Shown: positions 1 through 10,840 of the stretch, piece by piece
Numbering within the stretch: position 1 is the stretch's first letter
How the letters are laid out: every line of letters starts with the position of its first letter
Assembly (NCBI RefSeq): GCF_000687475.1
Contig: NC_057316.1
Coordinates: 496,001-560,000, forward strand
DNA from: Ustilaginoidea virens
Lineage: Eukaryota; Ascomycota; Sordariomycetes; Hypocreales; Clavicipitaceae
Direction: 5' to 3'
Length of the DNA: 64,000 nt
The notes under the pieces: generated by a model
Told to the model about the DNA's origin: nothing
What the model saw: only the letters and a program-made list of their open reading frames with translations
The model's database searches: none
Translations under genes and position numbers: made by a program

Positions 1-249
1 AGGCGATATGAAAGGAAATCCTTTTTTGGCCTTTGTTGGACGTGAACATGGTACCAGGGTGGCCGGGGCGAACCCAGGTGCATTGCATTGTTAAGGCGGC
101 GGGAAGTAAAGAGACGGGAAAGAAAAAAGAAAGAAAAAGGAAAGAAAAGAGACGATGCAGTCAGTGCAGAGGGGGTTAGTCGGGACTCGGAAGAATGTAG
201 GTCAGAGGGAACCGCGCTAGCCCGCTTGGGCAGCCTTCTTTTTCTTCAA

Positions 250-280
<31 letters not shown>

Positions 281-648
281 TGCTCTGCCTTTTCTTTACT
301 TATTTTGATATTTTTTCCCTTCTTTTTAAACCCTTTCCTCTCCCATTCCTTCTGTCGACGACCTCTGCGTGCGGCAAAAAAAAAAAAAAAAAGACACGCA
401 GAATCATGCTCATAAACCGAGCCGTCCACCAGCCAGCTTTTTGACAGCATCGTCCGTCCCGACAGAGACGTGAATGGGGCAGACGAGGGACCGTGCGAAA
501 TGCATCCAACATGTAGAGCTACGAGCAGAACAACTACGATACCTTGCATACAGATTGGCCCCCAAGTGACAATGCCGCCTCATGGACAACAAACCCGAGA
601 ACACACCCCCCCCCCTGGATTCCGCAGACGCCCGCCCAAATAATTGCG
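1..648. other. Intergenic, 3' flank of the ACC deaminase gene
   Basis: No gene is recognised here. The stretch holds purine-rich DNA (110-150), a T-rich tract (about 238-345) and an A run (about 376-392). Several open frames cross it but consist of Lys/Arg/Phe low-complexity translation. It probably includes the 3' untranslated region of the minus-strand gene ending at 649. Confidence 0.6.
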
Positions 649-1800
649 TCAACCGTCCACGTCGGGATACGCATTCAGAGCCAGCTGCCCCCCCAGGTGC
701 GCGTACAGGACGTTGCCCACAATGGCGCCCTTTCGAATCTCGCCCATCAAACCGGCCAGGCTCTTGCCCTCGTACACGGGATCCGTGATGAAGGCCTCGG
801 TCCGCGCGCCAAACCTGATGGCCTCGAGCGTCCCCCCGTCGGGCAGCCCGTACACGCCGGCGTTGTACTCGTCCAGCAGGACGACGTCGGCGGGCGCGAC
901 GTCCCCCTCGGACAAGCCGATCCTGGCGGCCGTGCGCCTGGCGATGCGGAGGACCTGGTCCGCCGTCTGGGCGGGCCTGCCGGACGCGTCGATGCCCACG
1001 ACCCTGCGGGGGCGCGAGCCCAGCGTCTGCGCGAGCTTGAAGCCGGCCACCATGCCGGCCAGGGTGGACCCCGTGACGGCGCACACGACGACGGTGTCGA
1101 AGAAGAGGCCCATGTGGCGCTCCTGGGCCTCGACCTCGAAGGCCCAGCGCGCGAAGCCCAGCCCGCCGAGGGGGTGGTCCGAGGCCCCCGCGGGGATGTA
1201 GTAGGGGCGGCCGCCGCGGGCCTCGATGCCGGCCCGCAGCTCCGCCAGGGTGGGCTTGTGCTCGATGCCAAAGGGCGAGGGGTCGAGGCGCACCTCGGCG
1301 CCCATGAGGCGCGAGAGCTGGATGTTGCCGACGCGGTCGTAGCCCGGGCCGGGGGCGGGCACCCAGTGCTCCTGCACGGTGGCGGCCCTGAGGCCGAGGT
1401 GGGCGGCCACGGCGGCCACCTGGCGCGTGTGGTTGGACTGCACGCCTCCGACGGAGACGAGGGTGTCGCAGCCCTGGGAGAGGGCTTCCGAGGCGAGGTA
1501 TCTTGCGGGTTGGGTGTCGGTCTGCGTCAGCTGCCTTGCCTTGCCTTGCCTTGCCTTGCCAAGAGGGGCGGGCGGGCAAAAAAGACGGGAATCAACCTAC
1601 TCCAGCTTGCGGGTCTTGTTGCCGCCAAAGGCCAGGCCCGAGTTGCAGTCCTCTCGCTTGGCGTAGATGTTGGCGGTTCCGCCGAGGGCCTCGGACATGC
1701 GCGGCAGGTGCTGGATGGGCGAGGGCCCGAAGAGCAGCGGCTCGCGGGGGATGCTGGCAAACGGCTCGGGGAGGGTGACGGCGACGGCGACGGCGGCCAT
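649..1800 (-). CDS. acdS: 1-aminocyclopropane-1-carboxylate deaminase (PLP enzyme)
   Basis: Cleaves ACC, the ethylene precursor, to 2-oxobutyrate and ammonia; expected in the cytosol. Two exons, 1800-1601 and 1501-649, joined over a 99-nt intron (donor GTAGGT), give 350 aa, the usual length. The spliced join restores the family sequence [11 protein letters not shown]. The PLP lysine is the Lys of NKTRK (about residue 62), and the substrate-site QSNHTR follows. TDPVYEGKS and YAHLGG carry the Glu and Leu that separate true ACC deaminase from D-cysteine desulfhydrase, which has Thr/Ser there. I chose the start at 1800 because the protein then opens with the [22 protein letters not shown] region typical of fungal members; an in-frame ATG at 1908 would add an unlikely 36 residues. 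The gene is divergent from the EthD gene. The intron carries a (CCTTG)n run. In fungi it may lower plant ethylene; that role is family knowledge. Confidence 0.93.
1537..1561. repeat. (CCTTG)n pentanucleotide run inside the ACC deaminase intron
   Basis: About five tandem CCTTG units (on the plus strand) lie within the 99-nt intron 1502-1600. The run is likely length-polymorphic and does not touch the splice sites. Confidence 0.8.
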
Positions 1801-2039
1801 GGCGAAGCTGGACGGACGGCCTTTTGCCTTGAGGTCATCCGCACGACGACACCACGGGGGGGGGGAAGGGGGACAGACGCAGGTATAAGTAACATTGCTG
1901 GCGGGCACGACGAGCTGGCCGCAAACATCAAACTAGCCGGTTGACGCCAATAGCCGTTGTCGGCGCCCCGTCGGTCGGCTCAAGTCCGCTGTGGGCGGGG
2001 CCGGCAGCTGGCGGCTGGCGGCAGGCGGCAGGCGCAGCA

Positions 2040-2278
2040 GCGGCCTGGCCTGGCCTGGACTGGACTGGACTGGACGCGCCGGCATCCTAGCAGGGGCAGC
2101 TAGCTTGAGGCTGGCTGGGGGCCACTGGCTGTTTCACGTCAACTACGGAGCACTGTACTGTACTGTACTGTACTGCAGCGCTGACCCAGGCTGCTTCGTG
2201 CATCCCAGCCGCAGCCAAGACTGAGCGCTGGGCCATGCCTGCACTGCACTGCACTGCACTGCACTGCACTGCACTGCG
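2040..2278. repeat. Cluster of related CTGNN pentanucleotide arrays
   Basis: In order: CTGGC/CTGGA units (about 2043-2075), CTGTA units (about 2153-2175) and about eight CTGCA units (about 2238-2275). All share a CTG core, which suggests repeated slippage and mutation from a common motif. Confidence 0.85.
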
Positions 2279-2375
2279 CGTGTGCAGCTAGGCGCCCAAC
2301 CCCACCCCTCCCCCGCCCACGAGCCCATTTCCGCGGGGTCCCAGCCGAGTACTCCGTATTTGATCCACGATCCAT

Positions 2376-2450
2376 CTATCGCAGCATATACAGTATATTT
2401 GTACCCAATCAAGTCGCACATCGTGTGGCGTCACACTGTTGGTGCAACAC
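2376..2450 (+). repeat. Dispersed repeat, copy A
   Basis: It begins CTATCGCAGCATA, continues through CCCAATCAAGTCGCACATCGTGTGGCGTCACAC and ends TGTTGGTGCAACA. It matches copies at 16660-16741 and 38971-39028 in the same orientation and order. The class is unknown. It lies about 190 bases upstream of the EthD start codon. Confidence 0.75.
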
Positions 2451-2636
2451 CATCATCCTCCGTGCCATTATCCCATTGGGCAAGGAACCGGAACCCGCAG
2501 TTACCAGACAGCCCCGTCCTGCGGCAAATAAAAACGGCTGGGCCGCCCACGGCTCACGGCCAAACCATCGACTCCAGGACATCATCCATCCATCCCCATA
2601 CCCAATCCCCCATCCCCCATCCCGCCATCTTCCGCC

Positions 2637-3037
2637 ATGGCCTCCATCACCATCCTCTACCCGACCGGCCCTGCCTTCGACCTCGAGTACTACATCCAGA
2701 CGCACATGCCCCTCGCCGCCGCGTAAGTCAGATTCCTAACCCCCCCTCCCCCCCCCCCCAGCCTCAGGGCCGCCAAGCAGCTCGCCAGGCCAGCTTACCG
2801 GGCTTTCCCCCCGCAACCAGGTCGTGGAAGCAGCTCGGCCTGCGCGGCTGGGAAGTCGTCCAGTTCGTCGAGGGGCCGTACCAAATCCAGTGCATCCTCA
2901 GATTCGACAGCCTCGCCGCGTGGGAGGCCGCCTCGACGGGGCCCGTGTTTGAGAACTTGGTGGCCGATATTCCCAGGTTCACGGCTGCGCAGCCGCTCAT
3001 AATCAGCGGGGAGTCCAGGGCTTCTGACAAGTTTTGA
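2637..3037 (+). CDS. EthD-domain small protein
   Basis: A 100-aa protein made from exons 2637-2722 and 2821-3037 around a 98-nt intron (GTAAGT..CAG). The sequence opens MASITILYPTGPAFDLEYYI, then THMPLAA, GLRGWEVVQF and PYQIQCILRFDSLAAWEAA, ending in a FTAAQPLIISGE strand. This is the EthD/dimeric alpha-beta barrel pattern (Y..HMP..., a W near the middle, and F.s...w). EthD proteins are small ferredoxin-like-fold proteins named after a partner of a bacterial ether-degrading P450; their fungal roles are mostly unknown, and some act as small cyclases or dehydratases. The gene is divergent from ACC deaminase and its 5' flank contains repeat copy A. The family call is firm; the function is open. 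Confidence 0.85.
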
Positions 3038-3681
3038 CGCGTGGCCGATGGCTGCGTCGTCGAGTGCCGTGCGTGTGGGGATTGCGTCGCGGTGAGGCAA
3101 GGGGGGCGTTTGTTCCTAGTTTTGTCTTGCGTGCCTGTGCCTAGGCATACAGTATATATAGGCAGGAAATCGTTGCGTTGGCGAAGCCACGTCATGCTCA
3201 GTCAAGTCTTGCTGTGCCGTCGTGCGTGTTTCTTCGCCTTGAAGCTGCTCGGTCGGAGAGTCGGTCCCCATCCCATCGTGTCATTTGTGCGCGCCAAGCT
3301 TTCCCGACCTGCAGGGTCTGGTCTGGTCTTGTGCCGTTACGAGGAAGAAGGGAAGGCTATCTGCAGAGTCTGTAGAATAATGTGCCTCAGGCCTGTTGGC
3401 AAAAAAAAGTCGATGTGGCTGGCTGAGCCGCTTACAAGCCAGCGCCACTCGGTATCGGGTTCCTGCCCGATTGGGCAAGCAGCCGACACGTGTGGTTTCG
3501 GAGGTTATTTAATCCGAAGCAGATGGAACTGCAACATCTCCATGCAGCCAAAGTTGGACAAACAAGAAAAAAAAAAGAAGAAAAGAGTGGAAAAGAGTAG
3601 AAAAGACCAGAAAAGACCAGAAAAGACCAGAAAAGACCACGCCCCAAAACGCCAGCATTGCGGTCGCAGCATTCCGGCAAC
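3038..3681. other. Intergenic between the EthD and RPA12 genes
   Basis: No gene is recognised. The end nearest RPA12 is purine-rich and contains four tandem AGAAAAGACC units (about 3597-3638), immediately upstream of the start codon and so probably in its 5' leader or core promoter. Confidence 0.6.
3597..3638. repeat. Decamer tandem repeat (AGAAAAGACC)4
   Basis: Four near-perfect 10-bp units read directly from the sequence, ending about 45 bases before the RPA12 ATG. Confidence 0.85.
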
Positions 3682-4168
3682 ATGACCGTGCAGTTCTGCA
3701 GCGACTGCGGAAACCTGCTTCCCAGCTCGCAGGATCGCCAAGTCAAGTGCGACTGCTGCGCCAAGCTGTGCAAGAGTACGTTTATTGTTTGTTTCCCGCC
3801 TCGCGTTCATCCTCCCTGCCCTGCCCTGCCCTGCCCTGCCCTGCTGACGCAAACGGCCCAGACACGCTGCTCGGCAGCGTCAGCTTCTCCTCCACGAGCG
3901 ACTTCCCCTCCGAGCTGCGCAACAAGCGCATCATCAACATGCCGAAACAGCTCTCCGCGCAGGACACCTGGTCCCGGACCGACGTGAAATGCCGCGAGTG
4001 CGGCGCCGAGGAGGTCCAGTACACCGCGCTGCAGCTGCGCAGCGCCGACGAGGGCACCACCATGTTTTACTCGTGCCCCAAGTGCTCGGCAAGGTGAGTG
4101 GCGGGCCGTTTGCGCGTTTGCCGTGTGGAAGATGCTCACCGCGCCGCAGGTGGAACGAGAACAACTGA
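3682..4168 (+). CDS. RPA12: DNA-directed RNA polymerase I subunit RPA12
   Basis: Nuclear Pol I subunit that supports RNA cleavage and termination of rRNA transcription. Three exons (3682-3775, 3862-4093, 4150-4168) give 114 aa, close to the usual 110-125. The N-terminal zinc ribbon has CSDC and CDCC pairs near residues 6-9 and 23-26. The C-terminal TFIIS-like ribbon has the CRECG pair, the RSADEGTT acidic hairpin that inserts into the polymerase active site, then FYSCPKC and a final RWNENN. Both introns (86 and 56 nt) have GT..AG ends, and splicing restores CKNTLLGSVSF and SARWNENN. Intron 1 carries a (CCTGC)n run. The last exon codes for only six residues. It is convergent with the cutinase gene. 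Confidence 0.93.
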
Positions 4169-5202
4169 ATCAAGGCTGGGCTGGCCGCTGGGATGGAATG
4201 GGATGGGATGGGATGGGATGGTGCGCTGCGGTTTTCGCAGAGTGCGCGAGCTTCACTTGGCGAACGTAACAGCCCGCGGGTTGTTTCTGCCTGGCCCCCT
4301 GTTTTTTCCCGTGCCGACGTTGGGTCGGTCCGCGCATTCGACACCTTTGCGACTACCATTTTCTGCGTTGCGTATCTGGTCTGGGCCGCCAACGCATCGC
4401 AGGTTCGGTCCTACCACCCAGTTCACCCAGGTAATCGCGTCCCAAGACAACCGCGCCATCCAGCTCGTCGCTGCTAATTTCTCAGTGCTGGCAAGGCTTG
4501 CTCGTCTGCGCGGGGGGGGGGGATGGGTTTATTACGCACGCACCGTTGGAGATTGCCAAGATCTTTTTCTGGTGGTGACGCTGCCGAATCGAATCCGGCA
4601 ATCACAACCTGCCACGAGAAGGACAGGACCTGTGAATGGAGCCCTTGTACTAGGATGAAAATACAGCGCAGGTGTAGGAATGAGCGTTGCCAAGTATTGT
4701 AGAGCCATTGCAGGATAGGGAGGGCCAGCTTAGCATATAATTCGGAATGATAGCGCTGGTAACGTGCCAAGGGTCCTAGCCTGCTAGCTACGTCATCTAT
4801 TCACAGTCGACATCTTCAGACCCCAGGCCTTCGGAGAATATCAAGTCTGCATGTGGTCGGGCAAGTTGGCCAACAGGAGCCCGTGCGTACCTGGTAAAAC
4901 GCTTCGAATCTACCCCGTACATCCATCCCTGGTTGTGCTATGTAGGTACGCAGTAGATGGGTACATGTGAGGCTACGAGGGCGCATCCCTATATCCCTGT
5001 TAATTTAGCAGCCTGGGAGGAAAGGTCCAGTCTCCTGCCGCGCAGGACCAACCTGCCGAGTACATCGGCTACGATACCACACGCATAAAACGCACGCACC
5101 CCTTTACCGACTTCTTCCTAAGCCGCGTGCTCCGTCCTCCTCCGCTCTACACGCCAAAGCGTCATCATCATCATCATCATCGTCGTCGTCATAAACACGT
5201 CG
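4169..5202. other. Intergenic between convergent RPA12 and cutinase genes
   Basis: Both flanking genes end here, so 3' untranslated sequence is expected. It contains a (GGGAT)n run (about 4196-4221), a G9 run (about 4513), and a (CAT)n/(CGT)n trinucleotide stretch (5162-5190) just past the esterase stop. No further gene is recognised. Confidence 0.6.
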
Positions 5203-6340
5203 TTACATCATATGAAACACGGCAGCAAGAGCAGCGGGCAACGCAACAAAGAGGCCGCTGCTCGCAATGTTCAGGACGTTGGCGACACTGACTGCGCGCG
5301 TCGTTGTGGCAGCAGGGCTGCTTGTTCCAACAGCTGTGCCGGAAGGGCTGCTGCTCGAGCTGGTCGCCGCAGCTGTGGCAGGCTGCGACGCGCTGGCATT
5401 GAGACTTGCCCCGGTATTGGAATCCTGGTACTTCTCGACGAGGAACTTGGCAATCTCGGTGCCGTATCGAGGCAGGTACTGACCATGCGTGGCAGTGTCG
5501 TTTCCGCTGTCGCAATAAACGTCGCCCGTGTCACACCACGAGGCTATTATTTTGGAGTATCGGAGGCAGCTGTCGGAATTGCTGCGGGGGAAGATCTACA
5601 AGAACGCGTCAGGTCCAGGCTTGCCCGTGCCATGTATGCCCCTGGCGTGCGAAACAGGGGAGAGAAGAAGAAGAAGAACAATAACAAGAAAGCAGCCAGC
5701 AGGGATGACCCAATGTCGACTGCACCAGTATGCCTTACTTACACCGTTTCTCGTGCTCGTTCCTCTGTCGTAGGTGATATTGGCAATGTGGGTGGGGTCG
5801 CCAAAAAGCACAACGGCAACAACTGTACCGGTCGGCAGTCAGCAGAGCAGTTATGCGTGGACGCTTGTCACGACCCGGTCAAGGAAACTGTCTCGTCTCA
5901 CCATGGTTGTCGATATCCGCCGGAGAGATCGGCTCAGTCTTTGCAAATCCCTTTTCGTCCGAGCCACACAGGGTATCCAGCGTTAACTGGGCTCCTTGGG
6001 AATAACCCATGAGCGCAATCTTGTCGTCTGGGCAAGACTTGACATGTTCTGTGATGAGATCGGCGAGGCTCCTGGTGCCGTTGGCCACAGAGAGAGCGTA
6101 GGCCGGATCGGAGAAGGAGGCCGGATAATCCAGGGCGACAACCTTGCTGTCCTTGATCTGCTCCTTGATCTGGCGGCCGATAATGGTGCCAGCAGCACCA
6201 ATCCCGGCCGCCTCGCCGGTTCCTCTGGCGGAAATGAGGTAAAGGCCTTTGGCGCAACCCTGCGCGCTGTCACCGGGTTCAGGCGCGGGGACGGTGGCGC
6301 GGGCAGCGAGAAGCGCAACTGGAAGAAGTATGTGCTTCAT
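5203..6340 (-). CDS. Cutinase/acetylxylan esterase-like CE5 hydrolase, secreted, probably GPI-anchored
   Basis: Serine esterase of carbohydrate-esterase family 5, acting outside the cell on cutin or acetylated xylan. Exons 6340-5902, 5822-5743 and 5595-5203 give 303 aa; the introns are 79 and 147 nt. Residues 1-17 form a signal peptide (MKHILLPVALLAARA). The nucleophile is Ser114 in GYSQG. The FGDPTH segment follows, and the Asp/His of the triad sit at about 198 (CDTGDVYCD) and 210 (ATHGQYL). Paired cysteines near 29, 103, 125, 183, 194 and 201 fit the fold. After about residue 225 the protein has a Ser/Thr/Ala-rich stretch and a hydrophobic C-terminus (SSGLFVALPAALAAVF), as in GPI-anchored members. 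The C-terminal extension is longer than in classic 210-230-aa cutinases. Substrate cannot be told from sequence. Confidence 0.88.
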
Positions 6341-8990
6341 CGTGAGCTGTATTTGATGATGCTGTGTGCAAGTCACCGCGGGTGTTTTTTTTTTTTCCCC
6401 TTCTTCTTCTTCTTTTTTTTCCGGAGGCAGTTTCGGTGGAGTAATCGAGCCAAGGTCCGTCAAAGTTGATGAAAGCCAGGCCGAATTACGCTACTGCGGT
6501 GGAAAAAACCCATGCGATGATGTCTTTAATTTTCTTTTCGAAATGTACACAACGATGCCAAAATCGAACCGCCAACCGCTTAAAGAGTTTATAACGAAGG
6601 GATGAAGGGGAAATAAGAGACGAAAAGGTAGAGAGAGGTAAGCCAGGGCGGAGAGAGGCAGGCTAGTGCAAAAGGACCAGCTTGGCCTCCACATAAGCTC
6701 CCAATCCTTCTTGGCCGAGCCGACACGCTGAGTTACATTCGTATAGTAGTGTGTGGGCGGCTCTGTTGAGAAAAGAAATGGGACGTCGCGATAAACCCAC
6801 CCTGGCGACCAGCAGACGAGTCACGATCCCGTCCGAGACATTTTCCCCCGAGATGGCGGCGGTTGGCGTCAGCCTGTGCTAGTGCCGGCGCCACTACTGG
6901 CTAGCGTTAGCTTGATCCGGATTCCAAACAATCCGACGACATGGGCTGGCGTCTTGCGTCGAGTCGGGGAATGTTTTTTGCTCCCAGTGCCTCTTTGATG
7001 CCTTTACTGGCAGGCCCCGGACGGTGACTCGGCGTCATGATTGCTCCGCCGCGGGTGGAGTGGTCGTACTGGGCCCAGTTTCTCGAGATCCAGACGTTGC
7101 GCCACGGTGGTACAACCTTGGCTTTTGGGAGGGGGACACGGATATGCAGGGCCGTTTCCGTGGTTGCGGGTTGGTATTTATGTTGGTAGTCAGTCTCTCC
7201 GGGTTACCATGCAAATAAGATTCAGCATTGCAGCGTTGGTCCCGCTGACATTGACAGGTGATGGATGACAAGGTGGGCCGTCGGCGCCACGGCACGGCCT
7301 GGACGGCACCATGGCCCTAGACGCCGCCCTCCACCGTCAGCAGCCTCTGCAGTCTCAGGCCTCGTCAGAAATGGATGGAACCCTGCGCAATGCCGTCAGC
7401 ATCCGGGATCCGCGCAAATCACCACCAGCTGGCCGAATTCCCTAGGTCGTCGAGGATTGTGTGGCCGCAGTTGATTTCTCGGTGGCTATAATTAGTAGTG
7501 TAGGGTCCAACGTTGCACATCCCACATGTTCGGCAACCAGTCTCTACCCATATTCCATATTCGGGGCCAAGTGTTCGGATGCTGTCTGAGGTTGGAGAAC
7601 GAGAAGACTCAAGGTTGCCGATGTCCTGGGTTGCGACGCAGGCTGCTTTGCATGGATAGCATTGTGGCAGCGGCGCTGCGGGTAGCTGATGGCATTTCTT
7701 GTTGCAAATGCGGCCCGCGTGAACAGTGCATCAACCCACGGATGGGAAACGCCATGGCTCTGTTTTGATTTGAGAAGGGCAGTCTGGCGTGGCAGATATG
7801 GGCATCGGGTTCTTGCAAGCGATATCGGTGAGCGTTGGGCTTGAACGCATTATGCGTAGAGAATTTTGTCCATGTGGCGGGAAAAAGCAGAAAATGCTTG
7901 TCTTCTGTGCCGTGAATGGGCGTTTCAATTTTTCCTGCTGATGGGTGTTGAGCTATGGCATCCAGAAGCTGTCGTATTTTTGTAGCAGTCGGCAAGGTGC
8001 AGAATTTGGAATCGGATGGGAGGTATTCTGATGGCTGACGGCAAGAAGAGATGTTCGTCCGCGCTGCTTAACGCAAACAGCATCTAGTCACAATCTCGCT
8101 GGTGCCAGATATCCATCCGCATCTCTCAAGGAAACACGACCTGCCGACCTGCCGACCTGCTGGCTGGGGGGTTTGGCGCTGTCAATATCCTGTTGCCAGC
8201 TGCCGACCAGATGCACAGCAGTCGAATCTCATGAGTCATGCATGACAATGCCTGGCTGGCCCAGGCAGGTGCAACCGGCCGAGTCTGCTGCGATAAATGC
8301 TCCAGACCGCGCGACTCCCTCCGTACCTGAGCCGGCACTTGTGTAACTCGACTCCCCTGCATCAACCCGCATGCATGCATCTATCCGTCCATCCATCCGT
8401 CCATCCATCAATCCATTAATCCATCAATCCATCAATCCATCCATCCATCGCCGTTCTCAAAATTCGCACGTGCTTTTCTATCGATTTTCCGGGGAGCAAG
8501 TAAAAAATGACTACCAAGACACCATCCCCCGCCAAGTTGCCTCCTCATTCCCAAAATGGGACCTCGACCCATCTATTTGTGGTGGACTGGAGTCACTGGA
8601 CTGGCCCAGCGACGCCGCAGCCTCCACCAGCTGTTCCTCGGCAAACCGCGGACATTTTACCTCCCAACTAGGGGCAACATCTAGACACCCTTGGGTCAAT
8701 GTCAATCGGCCAGTTTTCATGCGTATTCTACTGCCCGAATACGGCAAGCGACGGGTTTTGGTCCTGTAAAAGAAGTTGACGCATAGCGCATTCATCAACA
8801 GGACTCGTGCTCGAAACATGCTGTTCAAGCTCCACTTCGATTGGATATTTGTTGTGGGGAATAAGTCGTCGATTTATAATCTTTTGTGCCGGTAGGGCGT
8901 CTGGCACTTGGATGATGGAGTATCTTAACCCCTGCCAACTGTTGCTCGGAAGAAGCATTCTTCAGCGACGGAAACCCTCCTTGCCAAATC
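6341..8990. promoter_or_regulatory. Divergent intergenic region between the esterase and MFS genes
   Basis: These 2.65 kb lie between two divergent genes and so contain both promoters. It has no recognisable coding sequence; the longest open frames show no family resemblance. It includes a T-rich tract (about 6388-6420) in the esterase 5' leader and a CCAT/CAAT-rich degenerate tandem array (about 8372-8450). Confidence 0.55.
8372..8450. repeat. Degenerate CCATC/CAATC tandem array
   Basis: Imperfect short units of the type CCATCCGT, CCATCAAT and CCATTAAT repeat for about 80 bases. Confidence 0.8.
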
Positions 8991-10840
8991 ATGGAGGAGA
9001 AGCGTGACATGACGGAAACCCCGGCGGCAAGACTAACGCCGCCTTTGCCGGTCCTCGACCGAGATGACGGCCCCGGGGGAGGGACAGGCAGCGGAGATGA
9101 TTCCGCAGAATTCATGGACAAGGCGACCATTGAGCGACTCGGTCGCCAACGCCCAGACCTGCTTCCCGGTTGTTTCGCAGAGGCTTTCTTCGTCTTCACA
9201 GTCGTCATGTCCATGATGATTGGCGAATACTTCATCAGCGGCTTCAACGTTGTGCTTCCCCCCATCGCCGACGCCCTCCGCATTCCCGCCTCGTCAAGGA
9301 CGTGGCCCGCCGGCGTGACAAACCTCACTACCGCGGCGCTTCTCCAGCCTTTTTCCCGACTATGCAATCTCTACGGCGGCCGCGTCGTCTTCCTCTCCGG
9401 CCACCTGTGGCTCCTCATCTGGTCCCTCGTGTGCGGTTTCAGCCAAAACGCCACCATGCTCATCGTCTGTCGTGCCATGCAAGGCGTCGGCTCGGCAGCC
9501 TTTCTCCCGGCCGGCCTGGCTATCCTGGGCCAGACCTACCGGCCTGGGCCCCGCAAGAATTTTGTCTTTGCCGTTTACGGAGCGTTTGCTTGCATTGGTT
9601 TCTACTTTGGCATCTTTGTCGGCGCCGTGACGGCAGAGTACCTGGACTGGAGATGGTATTTTTGGGTGGGCGCCATTCTCGCTCTCATCGCCGGTGCTTC
9701 TGGACTGGCGAGTATTCCCAGACACCTGGACGATGTTGACGAAAACGCCAGGATGGACTGGCTGGGCGTAGTCACCATTGTGCCGGGCCTGGTGCTGGTG
9801 GTGTTTGCCTTTACCGACGGGGGCCATGCGCCGGATGGGTGGAAGACTCCGTACGTCTACGTTGCCCTGATACTGGGCATCCTCTTTCTGTTGGCTGCAG
9901 TTTATGTGCAGGTCTGGGTGTCGCGTCAGCCGCTGCTTCCTGCAGAGCTGTTCAAAGCCAAGTACATGAAGCGGCTGATGTCGTCGTTGTTTCTGTCGTA
10001 TGGGGTATTTGGCCTGTTTTTGTTTTACGCTAGTTTCTAGTAAGTGCCCTGTCCCCTCTGTCTTCCTTGCTTTGTTTTATTTTTGGTATTTTTTCTTGTT
10101 TTAGAGAAAGGGAGAGACAGAGACACTCCTCTTTTCATCATCCCCAAATTCATCGTCACGTTGAAAGCATGCCTCGGTAAATCATCAACTCACAAACCCC
10201 CAGCATCGAGACAGTCATGCACGTCCAGCCAATGCTCGCAGCCGCGTGGTTTACACCCCTCGCCGTCGGCGGCATGATCCTGGCCATAACGGGCGGTCTG
10301 GTCCTGCACATGATCCCAAACAAGATGCTCATGGTCTTGTCCAGCCTGGGCTTCATCATGTCTGTGCTGCTCTTTGCGCTCATTCCCGACCCCGCGACGT
10401 CGGCCAAGTCCACCGGCTTCCTGTACTGGGCTTACATCTTCCCCGCCATGATATGCGGCACCATCGGCATAGACATTACCTTCAACGTGACCAACATCTT
10501 CATCACCACGGCCGTGCCGCGCCGTCACCAGGCCGCCGCGGGAGGCGTCATCAACAGCCTCCTGTATCTCGGCATCGCGTTCTGGCTCGGCATCGCGGAA
10601 CTCGCCGTTTCGGCCACGGTTCGTCGCGGAGGCGGGCACGAGCACGTGGGCGACCGGGAGCAGTACCGGATCGGGTTTTGGACCGGGCTCGGCCTGGCCG
10701 TCGCATCGCTGTGCTTGGTTCTCACCGTCGAGATGGGCTCTGCCGAGGCGAGCATGACGGCGGATGAAAAGGCGGCAATGGAGGCGAGGGAGGCGACAAG
10801 TCACGAGCAGGCGCAGCAGGCGCAGCAGCAGCGAAGATGA
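8991..10840 (+). CDS. MFS drug/metabolite exporter, 14-TM DHA2-like
   Basis: Integral membrane transporter, probably a proton-coupled exporter at the plasma membrane. Exons 8991-10039 and 10204-10840 (164-nt intron, GTAAGT..CAG) give 561 aa. About 60 hydrophilic N-terminal residues precede a series of membrane segments. PFSRLCNLYGGRVVFLSGHLW matches the loop 2-3 motif region. CRAMQGVGSAAFLPAGLAILGQTY is the TM4-5 part. IGFYFGIFVGAVTAEYLDWRWYFWVGAI is the antiporter motif C region. The second exon supplies the last segments and ends in a Gln/Ala-rich cytosolic tail. The closest general resemblance is to aminotriazole-resistance (ATR1-like) fungal transporters. Substrate is unknown. The start at 8991 could be moved to an ATG two codons into the MTETP segment. 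Confidence 0.85.

Larger units (their letters stand above)
1801..2636. promoter_or_regulatory. Divergent promoter region between ACC deaminase and the EthD gene
   Basis: These 836 bases must contain the promoters of both divergent genes. They hold three separate pentanucleotide arrays (2040-2278), a TACTCCGTA-type word near 2349, and copy A of a dispersed 80-bp repeat (2376-2450). No regulatory site could be assigned with confidence. Confidence 0.6.

Noticed and set aside
410..1944. Long open frames on both strands overlapping the ACC deaminase (389 and 466 codons)
   Set aside because: They are shadows in other frames: Arg/Pro/Gly-rich translations with no family similarity, while the third frame gives a clear enzyme.
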